Virus record (IMG/VR): IMGVR_UViG_3300025309_000006
Coordinates: 62,001 to 126,000 of that record
Length of the DNA stretch: 64,000 bases
Direction: 5' to 3' (one strand)
From: a virus
Shown here: positions 1 to 8,639 of the stretch, one piece after another
Layout of the letters: the number at the start of each line of letters is the position of its first letter
Numbering within the stretch: position 1 is the stretch's first letter
The notes under the pieces: generated by a model
What the model was told of the DNA's origin: nothing
Seen by the model: the letters and a program-made list of their open reading frames with translations, nothing else
Databases searched by the model: none
Position numbers and translations under genes: made by a program

Positions 1-1
1 T

Positions 2-946
2 CCTTGTATTGTTGGTGAAAAAGTATCACAAAAAACAGAAGAAAACAAATATATCACAACAGTTTCGAATGAAATATATTTAACTATTTCTCATACAGAA
101 ATAACCGAACAAATAAAAGTAAATGATGTATATAAAATCGGTTTACATTCTTACCAAATAGAAAGTTTACCAGACGATGTTTATATCGGTGGGCTTTTAG
201 TTTTTAAACTTAAGTATAGCGAAGTATCACAACAATTTCCAACTTACTCTATTCAAATTCTAAATGGCAACAATATCCAAGCAGATAAAAACAACACATT
301 ACAATTACAAATTCAAGTAAATGCAACAGTGAATAACATAACAACAATAGTTTCGCCTACTCCATTGCTCATATTTAACTCTTCTAATGATGGAATCTGT
401 ACAGTAGATTCAAATGGTTTATGTACTTTCCATTTAGAAAGTTCTCCTTCTTGGGATTTGGAAACCATTATTGATGAGGAAATGGTTCTAGATTTAGATA
501 AAACATATGAATTGACAGATGATGGTAAATTTTTGTTGAATGATTTGTTTGGTAGTGATGCTATACCGGGAGTTGTGATTAGTGTGAAGTTGGCTTTAGA
601 TGAAAGTGTAGTTGGATATGTAAATATTGATGTTTATGATGTACCGATGGATAATTATACAGTCAAGGTTAATGGTGAGCAGTCTATTATAAAAAATTAC
701 ACAGAAAATTACAGTTGTGTATTTAAAAATAATAGTATTGCTTATTCTGATGTATCAGTATTTTATTTAACTGGTGACGATGGTGTTTCTGTAACATCGC
801 TTGCTCAAATTACAAGTCAAGATAGTGTTGCTAATACTTGTACAATTAAAGGATTGGGATTGGGATATGTGAAATTGTGGGTTAAGAATGTTGGGGAAAC
901 AGTTGTTAGTGATGGATTTAGGATTCAGATTGAAAGTTTATTTTAA
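2..946 (+). CDS. Phage virion structural protein with C-terminal Ig-like domain (5' partial)
   Basis: The reading frame is open to the left edge of the window, so the start is missing and 314 residues are visible. The last ~75 residues form a beta-rich, bacterial Ig-like (BIG2-type) domain with the usual alternation of Ser/Thr/Val and a closing GLGLGYVKLWV segment. The upstream part is beta-rich and lacks a recognisable catalytic motif. The stop is 14 bases before the next gene, which has its own AAGGTGG site, so this is one operon with the tail genes downstream. A head, neck or tail decoration role is inferred from position; the exact protein is not recognised. Confidence 0.6.
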   Translation, partial: PCIVGEKVSQKTEENKYITTVSNEIYLTISHTEITEQIKVNDVYKIGLHSYQIESLPDDVYIGGLLVFKLKYSEVSQQFPTYSIQILNGNNIQADKNNTLQLQIQVNATVNNITTIVSPTPLLIFNSSNDGICTVDSNGLCTFHLESSPSWDLETIIDEEMVLDLDKTYELTDDGKFLLNDLFGSDAIPGVVISVKLALDESVVGYVNIDVYDVPMDNYTVKVNGEQSIIKNYTENYSCVFKNNSIAYSDVSVFYLTGDDGVSVTSLAQITSQDSVANTCTIKGLGLGYVKLWVKNVGETVVSDGFRIQIESLF

Positions 947-960
947 GGTGGTGATAAAGA

Positions 961-1482
961 ATGTCAATCAATAATGAATTAATTAAATTAGATGGTATTC
1001 AAAAATTATTATCTAATATTGGAAATAAAATAATTGAAAATAAAACTCTTATGAGATGTTTGCAGTATGATTCGGCAGATGCTTTATCATTACCCGAAGT
1101 AACAATGTCTCAGATTAAAAATCTAGTTGGTAAAGGGACTGACCCAAATAATGAACAAAAAATTTTCAAAATGCCGTTCTATGATAATGTTGTATCTGAT
1201 CCTCGTACAGAGATTAGATTTTTTATTCCTATATTTGAACCAAATAATATATATCTAACAAGTGTAGATATATGTTTTCAGATTGTAATTCATAATGCTA
1301 AATGGGATTTAGATGAAAATTATATTAAACCATTAGTTATGGTTAATGAAATACTAAAAGATTTTAATGGGCAAGACTTAGGTGGTATAGGTGTTTTACA
1401 ATTGACGTCATCAATTAAGGTTGCTAATTGGAATTCGAGTTTTTCTGGATATTTCTTTTATTTGAGTACGAGGTCTGTGTAA
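961..1482 (+). CDS. Putative phage tail-completion/terminator-type protein
   Basis: A 173-residue protein starting at ATG behind AAGGTGGTGA. It contains short segments (MRCLQYDSADAL, KIFKMPFYDNV, RFFIPIF) that resemble small head-tail connector or tail-terminator proteins of large Firmicute phages, which lie just upstream of the tube gene. No enzymatic motif is visible. The next gene starts four bases after its stop, so the two are probably translationally coupled. The role is inferred mainly from operon position and size. Confidence 0.45.
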   Translation: MSINNELIKLDGIQKLLSNIGNKIIENKTLMRCLQYDSADALSLPEVTMSQIKNLVGKGTDPNNEQKIFKMPFYDNVVSDPRTEIRFFIPIFEPNNIYLTSVDICFQIVIHNAKWDLDENYIKPLVMVNEILKDFNGQDLGGIGVLQLTSSIKVANWNSSFSGYFFYLSTRSV

Positions 1483-1485
1483 AAT

Positions 1486-2424
1486 ATGGATATATCACAA
1501 TATGATCAATATTTTATATATGATGAGCCTGTACAATATATATCTCAAAAATCTTCAAAGCGAAGATTAGAGATTGAAGCAGAAATTAATAATATTGAAT
1601 TAGACGAAATAAGTGATGAAGCAAAGATAAAAATATCTAAACTTAAGGATGAATATGAAAATTTAACATTATTAATATATCCAATTAGAATGTCAAAATA
1701 TCTTAATTTTCATATGTTAGCAAATTGCTTATTAATAGAAAAGAATAAAATACCAGACCCAAAAGTAATTAGTATGAGTTACTTGGATTTTCTGTTTTAT
1801 TTAATTGAAAATGATCAAAATGGTAATATTTATGCTCAGATGCTAACTGGAATTTTTAGTCTATGTTTAGGTATCGAAAGTAATAATATTCGATATATAA
1901 AGGACGAACAAGGAAAAATAAATCTTAATCTAAATATTAAATATATATGTAGAAAAAATGAAGAAGAAGTAACCAGATATAGGGAAGAGATACTTGATAA
2001 AACAGATTTTGACAATATAAAAAATATAATTATTTATCAAAATATACCTGACTATGATGACACTTATATTGATCCTAAAATGGAAAAAGCATTAAAAGAA
2101 GCTCAAGAATTTATAAATAAAAACAAAAAGAAAATGGCTTCTTTGGAAGATCAACTTATTTGTGTTTTAATAAGCACTTCTTTAAGTATGGAAGATATTT
2201 ATAATTTAACAATTAGAAAATTTTCTAAGATACTTCAAAGAGTTGATTATAAATTACATTATGAAATTTATAAAACTGCTTCTATGAGTGGTTTTGTAAA
2301 ATTTGAACAAGAAGTTGATCATTGGATGAGTGATTTATCTGTTGATGATAAATACGCTGATGTAAAGGTTGATTTTGAAGAGTTCAAAAATAAAGTTAAT
2401 GGTAAAGGTAATGTCAAAAAGTAA
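1486..2424 (+). CDS. Conserved-looking phage morphogenesis protein of unknown function
   Basis: A 312-residue protein, mostly helical and highly charged, with a possible coiled coil around residues 30-60. The C-terminal third (SLEDQLICVLISTSLSMEDI, then a KILQRVDYKLHYEIYKTAS segment and HWMSDL) looks like a tail-assembly or chaperone-type phage protein. It sits between the tail-completion candidate and the tube gene, four bases after the former. There is no strong ribosome binding site of its own, which fits translational coupling. Function not recognised. Confidence 0.5.
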   Translation: MDISQYDQYFIYDEPVQYISQKSSKRRLEIEAEINNIELDEISDEAKIKISKLKDEYENLTLLIYPIRMSKYLNFHMLANCLLIEKNKIPDPKVISMSYLDFLFYLIENDQNGNIYAQMLTGIFSLCLGIESNNIRYIKDEQGKINLNLNIKYICRKNEEEVTRYREEILDKTDFDNIKNIIIYQNIPDYDDTYIDPKMEKALKEAQEFINKNKKKMASLEDQLICVLISTSLSMEDIYNLTIRKFSKILQRVDYKLHYEIYKTASMSGFVKFEQEVDHWMSDLSVDDKYADVKVDFEEFKNKVNGKGNVKK

Positions 2425-2451
2425 TTTGTATTATAAAGGAGGAGATATAAC

Positions 2452-3510
2452 ATGGCAAAGAAATTTCTCGTTGGAGTTGGTTCTGTAACGGCTTTCAATA
2501 TTTCAACAGGAGACATTTTATTCCGCAGTCGTACAATTTTGGACGACTCAATTGATATTACAACCGCAAGTGAAGAAATCTCGGCGGGGCAAGGTAATGC
2601 ACTTCAGTACATTTATTATCATAGCGGAAGGTTTAGTGCAAAACTTACAGAAACACAATTTTCTCTCAATATGATTGGGCAAAACGTTGGTTCTTCAATT
2701 CTTACTGGTAAAAATGTTTGGACAGAAGAAAACGTTACTTTAGGAGTAGGTGGGACAGGAACAGTAGTAGGAACACCTATTTTAACACCAGATGTTAGTG
2801 GGGCAGATGTTTTTGGTTATGTCACAAATGCAGCAGGAGTTACAACTAAAATTACATTTAGTACCAAAGATTTTACTTTAGTTGGTGGAGCAGAAAATGA
2901 TATCGTATGTGTTCAATATTTTACTTTAGATTCTGCTGCCAGATATGTTACGGTTAATTCAAACTTCTTACCTTCAGTTGTTAGATTAGTAATTGATACA
3001 CAATTAGCAAGTTCTGATGAATCTAGTGCTGCGGGATCTAGTATTATTGGTAAAGTCCAGGTCGAGGTTCCAAGATTCCAGATCGCAGGAAGTCAATCAA
3101 TTTCAATGACTGCATCCGGCGTGGCGCAAACACCATTAGAGGGAATGGCTTTAAGTTTTGCAGGAACTGGTGGTTGTAATGGTTCTGGATATTATGCAAC
3201 TATCGCGGAGGTAATTGATGCTAATAATTGGTATGATAATGTAGGATTTTTGGCTATAGCAGATGATACTGTTGCTTTAACTCATCCATCAACTTCAACT
3301 TTGACAGTATGGGCAGTTCCTACAAATGGAGATGCGGCATTTAAAGCTCCAGCAGCAGATTTAAGTTTTACTAGTGGAACAGTTGGAACTTGTACCGTAG
3401 GTTTGCATACAGGTATTATAACCACAGTCGCTGGTGGAACATCTGTCATTACTTGTGTAATTACAAGTAAGAATACTGTTGGTACAACTGCCACTGTAAC
3501 TGTAAGTTAA
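2452..3510 (+). CDS. Major tail tube-like protein with C-terminal Ig-like domain
   Basis: 352 residues, ATG at 2452 behind a consensus AAAGGAGGAGA site, the strongest in this stretch, as expected for an abundant structural protein. The N-terminal ~230 residues have the Gly/Ser/Thr-rich beta character of phage tail tube proteins (VGVGSVTAF start, VQVEVPRFQIAG strand region). Residues ~275-352 form a BIG2/Ig-like domain of low-complexity Ser/Thr/Val/Gly strands, a common add-on to tube proteins. Its place between connector proteins and the tape measure module supports the call. G+C content appears somewhat higher than in neighbouring genes. Confidence 0.65.
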   Translation: MAKKFLVGVGSVTAFNISTGDILFRSRTILDDSIDITTASEEISAGQGNALQYIYYHSGRFSAKLTETQFSLNMIGQNVGSSILTGKNVWTEENVTLGVGGTGTVVGTPILTPDVSGADVFGYVTNAAGVTTKITFSTKDFTLVGGAENDIVCVQYFTLDSAARYVTVNSNFLPSVVRLVIDTQLASSDESSAAGSSIIGKVQVEVPRFQIAGSQSISMTASGVAQTPLEGMALSFAGTGGCNGSGYYATIAEVIDANNWYDNVGFLAIADDTVALTHPSTSTLTVWAVPTNGDAAFKAPAADLSFTSGTVGTCTVGLHTGIITTVAGGTSVITCVITSKNTVGTTATVTVS

Positions 3511-3532
3511 TTTTTAACTAAGGATTTATTTT

Positions 3533-3721
3533 ATGAGTATGAAATTATGTCAAAAAGGAATTCTTTTTCAAAATAGTTTAGAAGCATCTTTTAAATGTTC
3601 TATGGATAATTTACCATGCTGTTTTGTAAGATTTTGCGTACAAGATAGATGCTTTAAAATGCTCAGTAGTTATATAAGATGTAAAAACAATCAAGAGGTG
3701 ATTTCATGCCAAAAAGAGTAA
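3533..3721 (+). CDS. Small cysteine-rich protein, unknown
   Basis: 62 residues with eight cysteines (C6, C22, C29, C30, C35, C40, C49, C59). A ribosome binding site is weak (AAGGATTTATTTT before ATG). Its 3' end overlaps the next gene by 16 bases in another frame, typical of compact phage operons. The cysteine spacing suggests metal binding, but no family is recognised. It could be spurious, though the cysteine density and overlap with a well-formed downstream site argue for a real gene. Confidence 0.4.
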   Translation: MSMKLCQKGILFQNSLEASFKCSMDNLPCCFVRFCVQDRCFKMLSSYIRCKNNQEVISCQKE

Positions 3722-3999
3722 AAAATGAAGATAAAATTGAAGATACTGACAAAAATGATATAGAAATCATTAATATTGAGAAAGTAAAAGATGAAAAAGT
3801 TGTTCTTAAATTAAGAGAAGAAATTTGTAAAGTAGTATGGGTAAAATATAATTTTTTTGGGGTTGACTTTAAGGGATATGGAATTACTTTCAGTCTCGAT
3901 GATGGATATTTAGTAGATAATATTAAAGATAATATTAAAATCAAATATGAATCTGAAATTGGGAAAGAGGATTTTAAAGCATATCCTATGTTTAAATAA
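3706..3999 (+). CDS. Small charged protein at end of tail tube operon, unknown
   Basis: 97 residues, ATG at 3706 behind AAGAGGTGATTTC. The N-terminal half is very Lys/Glu/Asp-rich and helical; the C-terminal half (VVWVKYNFFGVDFKGYGITF) is beta-like. It is followed within three bases by a strong terminator, so it closes the transcription unit that includes the tube gene. Position after the tube would suit a tail-assembly chaperone-type or accessory protein, but no signature is visible. Confidence 0.5.
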   Translation: MPKRVKNEDKIEDTDKNDIEIINIEKVKDEKVVLKLREEICKVVWVKYNFFGVDFKGYGITFSLDDGYLVDNIKDNIKIKYESEIGKEDFKAYPMFK

Positions 4000-4001
4000 A
4001 A

Positions 4002-4055
4002 ATAAGGAGAAGTAGCAGAAGAAATAAAACGCTTCTCTCTTCTCCTTATTTTTTT
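4002..4055 (+). terminator. Rho-independent terminator after tail tube operon
   Basis: Inverted repeat ATAAGGAGAAG / CTTCTCCTTAT (11 bp) with an additional inner CAGAAG/CTTCTC pairing, followed directly by a run of seven T. It starts three bases after the stop of the preceding gene. Confidence 0.9.
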
Positions 4056-4213
4056 ACTATTTCCACCAAATTATATATCTCCAATAAATCACTGATTTTA
4101 TACTAAATATCAATATTTATGTCTTATAAAGTCATTGATATAAAAGGGTTTTATAAACCATAAAAACAATTATCAACTAAAACAAACAATAAAGAAAGGA
4201 AGTGCTCCATACA
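4056..4213 (+). promoter_or_regulatory. Intergenic leader of the collar-protein operon
   Basis: About 160 bases of A+T-rich sequence between a terminator and a new operon, so a promoter is expected here. I see TATAAA/TATACT-like boxes but no convincing -35/-10 pair. A small GGTTT-TAT-AAACC hairpin lies near 4147-4159. Confidence 0.3.
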
Positions 4214-5098
4214 ATGGCAAATGAATCAGGCAACATGGAACAAATACTTGGAACCTCAAACCTCAACAATGAAACACGCTTCATAAAAACAGATGATAAT
4301 GGAATTCTCCAAACTTCTACAATGTCCAATGGAGACACTCCTATGATTCTAGTAGACACAACTAGAGCTCCATCAATAGGAACAATTCTCCTTGCAAATG
4401 CAACATATACATCACCTGTTGTTGATAGACCAGAACAAGATATACCTGATGGGTATATGCGGATTTGGATACTAACAGATCAAAGTGGAAATCTTTATTT
4501 AGAAGAATCTCACAATGAAACAAGCTGGACAACTACATCATCTGCGGTTGTTTCGGCAGGAGTCTCAAATATATTAGCATGGACAAAATTAAGTAGAAGA
4601 TATTATAGATGCAGATATGTAAATGGTGCTACACCACAAACAAGTTTTATTATGATTCATTATACAAAAGGTGTTAATATTGATCCAGTCATGATAGCAG
4701 ATGGTGATATTGCTACATTAGGGGTAAAAGCTGATACTGCTAATATTGATCCAACAGCAAGTTCTTCAGTTAATGCTAATCTAAAAGGAATAATGAAATA
4801 CATTGTAGGAAATCTAATCAATAATCAAACAAATAAAGCAGTAACAGCAAGCACTAATATATTAGCATCAAATTATGTCGCATTAAATTATCAACAATCT
4901 ACATTAATGGTTTCTACAAGTGCTACAGGAATTTTATCTCTAGCTGTAGACGGTGTTCTTAGTAGTTTAAATAGTGGAGTTGCGCTTGATATAAATAAAT
5001 GGTATGCATTTGATGTTCTTTTATTGACTGGTTCAACTTATAATCTTCAATTATCTGTTGATGCAACTATGCAAGTAAAATGGGTTGGAGGTGCATAA
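4214..5098 (+). CDS. Phage structural (fibre/decoration-type) protein
   Basis: 294 residues from ATG 4214, with GGAAG 12 bases upstream; a GTG at 4202 is in frame but sits directly on that site, so it is less likely. The protein is Ser/Thr/Asn-rich and beta-rich, with ADGDIATLGVKADTANIDPTA and a following helical linker typical of virion fibre or decoration proteins. The next gene starts two bases after its stop and encodes a tail collar protein, which supports a receptor-binding or fibre complex. No enzymatic motif seen. Confidence 0.55.
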   Translation: MANESGNMEQILGTSNLNNETRFIKTDDNGILQTSTMSNGDTPMILVDTTRAPSIGTILLANATYTSPVVDRPEQDIPDGYMRIWILTDQSGNLYLEESHNETSWTTTSSAVVSAGVSNILAWTKLSRRYYRCRYVNGATPQTSFIMIHYTKGVNIDPVMIADGDIATLGVKADTANIDPTASSSVNANLKGIMKYIVGNLINNQTNKAVTASTNILASNYVALNYQQSTLMVSTSATGILSLAVDGVLSSLNSGVALDINKWYAFDVLLLTGSTYNLQLSVDATMQVKWVGGA

Positions 5099-5100
5099 AA

Positions 5101-5589
5101 ATGAAAATTTGCCCACCACAAGGTTTATCTAATATTAGTGGAATTACTGGAACAATTCAAATGTATGCAGGAACAACAGCACCTTCAGGATATCTGATTT
5201 GTGATGGTTCAGCAGTATCTAGAACGACTTATTCAGCATTATTTAGTGTGATAGGAATAAGTTATGGAGCAGGTAATGGAAGTAGTACATTTAATGTTCC
5301 AAATTTCAAAGGTAGGGTGCCTGTCGGATTAGACTCATCTCAAACTGAATTTGATGCGTTAAATAAAATTGGCGGAAGCAAAAATCATGTTTTAACTATC
5401 GAGGAAATGCCAGCGCACAAACACACATTTAATGATAATTATGGGGTTCAAAATGTTGAAGTTACATTTTATAATGGAACAGCAACTGATGAAATTGAAA
5501 GATGGGAGGATACATCTACTGTTGGAGGAGGTCTCGCGCATAATAATTTACAACCCTACTGTACAATTTCTTTTGTGATTAAAATTTAA
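5101..5589 (+). CDS. Tail collar domain protein
   Basis: 162 residues. ATG 5101 is chosen over the in-frame ATG at 5080 because GGAGGTG lies at the right distance upstream of 5101. The sequence matches the phage tail collar family: GTIQMYAGTTAPSGYLICDG near the N-terminus, STFNVPNFKGRVPVGLD in the middle, and a C-terminal NNLQPYCTISFVIKI, which is the classic collar-domain ending. Such proteins form the tip of tail fibres. It is the last gene of its transcription unit, followed by a hairpin at 5648. Confidence 0.88.
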   Translation: MKICPPQGLSNISGITGTIQMYAGTTAPSGYLICDGSAVSRTTYSALFSVIGISYGAGNGSSTFNVPNFKGRVPVGLDSSQTEFDALNKIGGSKNHVLTIEEMPAHKHTFNDNYGVQNVEVTFYNGTATDEIERWEDTSTVGGGLAHNNLQPYCTISFVIKI

Positions 5590-5647
5590 TATAAAAATAA
5601 ATATTTGGTTGTTTAAATAATTTGCAAGTTATTTAAATGTAAAACGA

Positions 5648-5674
5648 AGAGGCGTACTGCTATACGACTCTTTA
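5648..5674 (+). terminator. Probable terminator after collar gene
   Basis: AGAG-G-CGTA / TACG-A-CTCT hairpin followed by TTTATCC and a further TTTTC; the T run is imperfect. Confidence 0.5.
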
Positions 5675-5711
5675 TCCTATTTTCAAAGCTTTTTGGCAGA
5701 AAAGAGGTAAA

Positions 5712-7145
5712 ATGATGAAAAAATGTTTTTTAGATGAGTTGCCCAGATGGGGAAAAGCAGAAAAAGTAACAGATGGTAAACAAGGGACTATTAATTGGAA
5801 AGAATCAATAGGATATATTGTTAAATTCATTTATGATAATATTGAAGGGGAAATTGAAATTGTTGATTATAACAAAAGTTATCTAGATATAAAATACAAA
5901 GATGAGGATATATATAATATATATTCAGGCACTTTTACAAAATGTCAATTAGGTATTTTACTAAATAAAAAAACTAAAAAGTTTAGAGTAGAAATAGGTA
6001 CTATATTTAAAGACAACAAAAGAGATATAATTATTACAAATAAAGAATATAAAGATAATCCTTATAATAAAGGAAATAAATTGAAATGGTATAATTATAA
6101 GTGTAATAAGTGTGGATGGGATGAAGGATGGATAGAAGAAAGTGTCTTAATAAGAGGACAAGGTTGTTCATGTTGTACTGGTCAAATAGTAGTAGAAGGT
6201 ATAAATGACATTCCAACAGTTGCTCCTTGGATGGTAAAATACTTTCAAGGAGGGTACGATGAAGCAAAATTGTATACAAAAGGTTCTAATCACAAAATAT
6301 ATCCAATTTGTCCAGATTGTAATAAAGTAAAAAATAAATCTATGGAAGTATGTTCAATATATGCCAATCGCTCTATTGGGTGTAATTGCGGAGATGGAAT
6401 TAGTTATCCTAATAAAATTGTATTTCATCTATTGAGTCAATTAAATTCTGAATTTGTTTCTGAAGCTTCTTTTAATTGGACTACAAAAAGATATGATTTT
6501 TATTTATCCTTATTTAAAAGTATTGTAGAGGTACATGGTTTACAACATTATAAAGAAAAACAAAGATCAAAAACAAGTAGAAATCTCAAAGAAGAACAAA
6601 AAAATGATAAATGCAAAGAAGAATTAGCAAAAGAAAATGGAATTAATAATTACATAATAATTGATGCTAGATATTCTGAGTTAGAATTTATAAAAAGTAG
6701 TATATTAAATAGTAAACTAAATGAATTGTATGATTTGTCAAAAATTCAATGGATTAAATGTGAAGAATTCGCATTGTCGAATTTAACTAAAAAAGCATGT
6801 GAATTAAAATGTAATAATTTTAGCACAACTAAAATTGCTGAGATAATGAAATTAGGGGTAAGTACAGTTATAGCATATTTAAAAAGAGGAACGAAAATAG
6901 GATGGTGTAATTATAATCCCAAAGAAGAAATGATTAAGGCAGTTACTAATAATGGCAAAATGAATGGTAAACCAGTAGAAATATTTAAAAATAATATTTC
7001 TTTAGGAATATTTGAGAATTGTCATGAGTTAGACCGACAAAGCGAAAATGTTTTTGGAATTAAATTAAATTATAGTTCTATATCATCTGTCTGTCGTGGT
7101 GAAACAAATCATTATAAAGGATTCATTTTTAAGTATGTTATTTAA
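5712..7145 (+). CDS. Homing endonuclease: zinc-ribbon plus Vsr/EDxHD-like nuclease plus NUMOD
   Basis: 477 residues, ATG behind AAGAGG. Domains in order: an unknown N-terminal region; treble-clef/zinc-ribbon CxxC pairs near residues 133-156 (CNKCGW, CSCC) and 200-240 (CPDCNK, CNCG); a Vsr/EDxHD-like nuclease core with RYDFYL and VEVHGLQHY around residues 255-280 and a basic NLKEEQKNDK helix; a helix-turn-helix segment (TKIAEIMKLGVSTVIAYLKRG); and a C-terminal NUMOD-type DNA-recognition repeat ending YKGFIFKYVI. The same layout occurs in the protein at 55122-56834. The gene is free-standing between the collar gene and small unknown genes. The nuclease class is inferred from motif layout. Confidence 0.7.
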   Translation: MMKKCFLDELPRWGKAEKVTDGKQGTINWKESIGYIVKFIYDNIEGEIEIVDYNKSYLDIKYKDEDIYNIYSGTFTKCQLGILLNKKTKKFRVEIGTIFKDNKRDIIITNKEYKDNPYNKGNKLKWYNYKCNKCGWDEGWIEESVLIRGQGCSCCTGQIVVEGINDIPTVAPWMVKYFQGGYDEAKLYTKGSNHKIYPICPDCNKVKNKSMEVCSIYANRSIGCNCGDGISYPNKIVFHLLSQLNSEFVSEASFNWTTKRYDFYLSLFKSIVEVHGLQHYKEKQRSKTSRNLKEEQKNDKCKEELAKENGINNYIIIDARYSELEFIKSSILNSKLNELYDLSKIQWIKCEEFALSNLTKKACELKCNNFSTTKIAEIMKLGVSTVIAYLKRGTKIGWCNYNPKEEMIKAVTNNGKMNGKPVEIFKNNISLGIFENCHELDRQSENVFGIKLNYSSISSVCRGETNHYKGFIFKYVI

Positions 7146-7214
7146 CGATTTATTTCGTGTGTAACTATGTGATTAAATATTAATATAAAATAAATAAAAA
7201 GTAGGTGGTGTTTG

Positions 7215-7406
7215 GTGGCAAGTAAGAAAAACAAAAATAACCCAGATAATAAAGCAAATGGGAATGTAAAACAAAATAAATTAATATCGAGCGAATATTG
7301 TGAGAAGAACTGTTTAAATGTTGGTGAGTGTCAGAAATATAAAGATTATTTGGCTAGGATGGTAGTGCTACATAAAGTAGGAAAGGGATTGCTTTGCGAT
7401 AAGTAA
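7215..7406 (+). CDS. Small four-cysteine protein, unknown
   Basis: 63 residues from GTG 7215, with AGGTGGT five bases upstream; a TTG one codon earlier is possible. After a Lys/Asn-rich start it has a compact motif C-x3-C-x5-C (CEKNCLNVGEC) and a C-terminal Cys, suggesting one zinc site. Small proteins of this shape are common in phage early regions. It is followed by a terminator-like hairpin. Function unknown. Confidence 0.5.
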   Translation: MASKKNKNNPDNKANGNVKQNKLISSEYCEKNCLNVGECQKYKDYLARMVVLHKVGKGLLCDK

Positions 7407-7422
7407 ATATTTGCAGTAGATA

Positions 7423-7448
7423 AAGAGCATTTAGAAATAAGTGCTCTT
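7423..7448 (+). terminator. Terminator-like hairpin
   Basis: AAGAGCA / TGCTCTT stem with a 12-nt loop, followed by ATTTGTGTT; 17 bases after the preceding stop. Confidence 0.5.
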
Positions 7449-7497
7449 ATTTGTGTTGCAAAGTTGTGATGCAAATATATTGAAAGGAGGAACTAAA

Positions 7498-7725
7498 ATG
7501 AATGAGTTTATAAATGAAGAAAAAGTAGAAACAAAAACAATTCCAACAAAAGAAAAAGTAACATATTTGTACAATATCCTGCAAATCAACTATTATCTCA
7601 GTCATGGAATTTGCCCAAAACAAATTGGAATTAATTCAACTACAAAACGAGTATGGGCAGAATTTTCTTGGGAAGGCACTACGGAAATATTCGGAAAATG
7701 GTGTCAAAGAAAAGTCATTAAATAA
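7498..7725 (+). CDS. Small protein, unknown
   Basis: 75 residues from ATG 7498 behind a consensus AAAGGAGGAACTAAA site; an in-frame TTG 57 bases upstream lacks such a site. Sequence includes VTYLYNILQINYYLSHG and a Trp-containing C-terminus (WAEFSWEGTTEIFGKW). No motif or family is recognised. It precedes the antirepressor gene by 39 bases and is probably cotranscribed with it. Confidence 0.5.
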   Translation: MNEFINEEKVETKTIPTKEKVTYLYNILQINYYLSHGICPKQIGINSTTKRVWAEFSWEGTTEIFGKWCQRKVIK

Positions 7726-7764
7726 TACATTAAACAAATAAATTGAAGAAAGAAGGAATTTATA

Positions 7765-8538
7765 ATGGAGAATAAAAATAATAATGAATTAACTGTAATT
7801 AATGAGCAAGAGGTATTGGGTAAAACTTTTAGAATTTATGGAGATTTTGAAAATCCATTGTTTTTAGCAAAAGATATAGCAAATTGGATTGAACATAGCG
7901 ATACTTCTATGATGGTAAAAAATATTGATGACGATGAAAAGGTCACAAGTATTGTTTGTACCCTTGGTGGAAACCAATCTGCATTATTTCTTACAGAAGA
8001 TGGCATGTATGAAGTTCTTATGCAAAGCAGAAAACCAATTGCAAAACAATTTAAAAAGCAAGTTAAGATAATTTTGAAATCTATTCGTAAACATGGTACA
8101 TATATGACAGAGGAAGTAATAGAGAAGACGCTTACTGATCCAGATTTTATTATACAATTGGCTACGCAATTAAAAGAAGAAAGATTAAAAAGAATTTTGG
8201 CAGAAAATAAAATAGAAGAACAGAAACCATTGGTAGGATTCGCTGAAACTTGCTTAAAATCTAAAGATAATATTCTTGTACGTCAAGTTTCTAAAATAGC
8301 ACAAGATGAAGGAATTGATATTGGAGAGAAGAAATTATATAAAAAACTAAGAGAATGGGGATTAATTCTAACATCTTCTACTGAACCATCCCAAAGAGGA
8401 ATGAATTCATTATATTTTGTAGTAGAAGAGAAAAGTGTTGATACTCCTTATGGTGTAAAATTAAGCAGAATTACAAAAGTAAGTCCAAAGGGCCAAGTGT
8501 TTATAATTGAGAAATTGAAGAAAGAACTTTTACAGTAA
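7765..8538 (+). CDS. Phage antirepressor (BRO-N plus KilAC-like C-terminus)
   Basis: 257 residues. Residues ~10-110 match the BRO-N/antirepressor domain (GKTFRIYGDFENPLFLAKDIANWI, then FLTEDGMYEVLMQSRKPIAKQFKKQV). The C-terminal part, residues ~155-255, has the KilAC-type DNA-binding layout (VRQVSKIAQDEGIDIGEKKLYKKLREWG). Such proteins counter lysogeny repressors or regulate early gene switching and are a hallmark of temperate phages. ATG behind AGAAGGAATT. Followed by a terminator. Confidence 0.88.
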   Translation: MENKNNNELTVINEQEVLGKTFRIYGDFENPLFLAKDIANWIEHSDTSMMVKNIDDDEKVTSIVCTLGGNQSALFLTEDGMYEVLMQSRKPIAKQFKKQVKIILKSIRKHGTYMTEEVIEKTLTDPDFIIQLATQLKEERLKRILAENKIEEQKPLVGFAETCLKSKDNILVRQVSKIAQDEGIDIGEKKLYKKLREWGLILTSSTEPSQRGMNSLYFVVEEKSVDTPYGVKLSRITKVSPKGQVFIIEKLKKELLQ

Positions 8539-8575
8539 ATAAGATTAATAAATAAAATATATTAATTTAATAAAT

Positions 8576-8610
8576 AACAAAGGCATTGCTTTAGTGTGAT
8601 GTCTTTGTTT
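8576..8610 (+). terminator. Terminator after antirepressor
   Basis: AACAAAGGCAT / ATGTCTTTGTT stem with one G-T pair, loop of 12 nt, followed by TTTGATATT. Confidence 0.65.
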
Positions 8611-8639
8611 GATATTGGAATATTAGGAGATGAATTAAA

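Noticed and set aside
3663-3944. 93-codon minus-strand frame opposite the small charged protein
   Set aside because: Covers two plus-strand genes with good start sites; repetitive Ser/Leu composition typical of reverse complement of Lys/Glu-rich codons.
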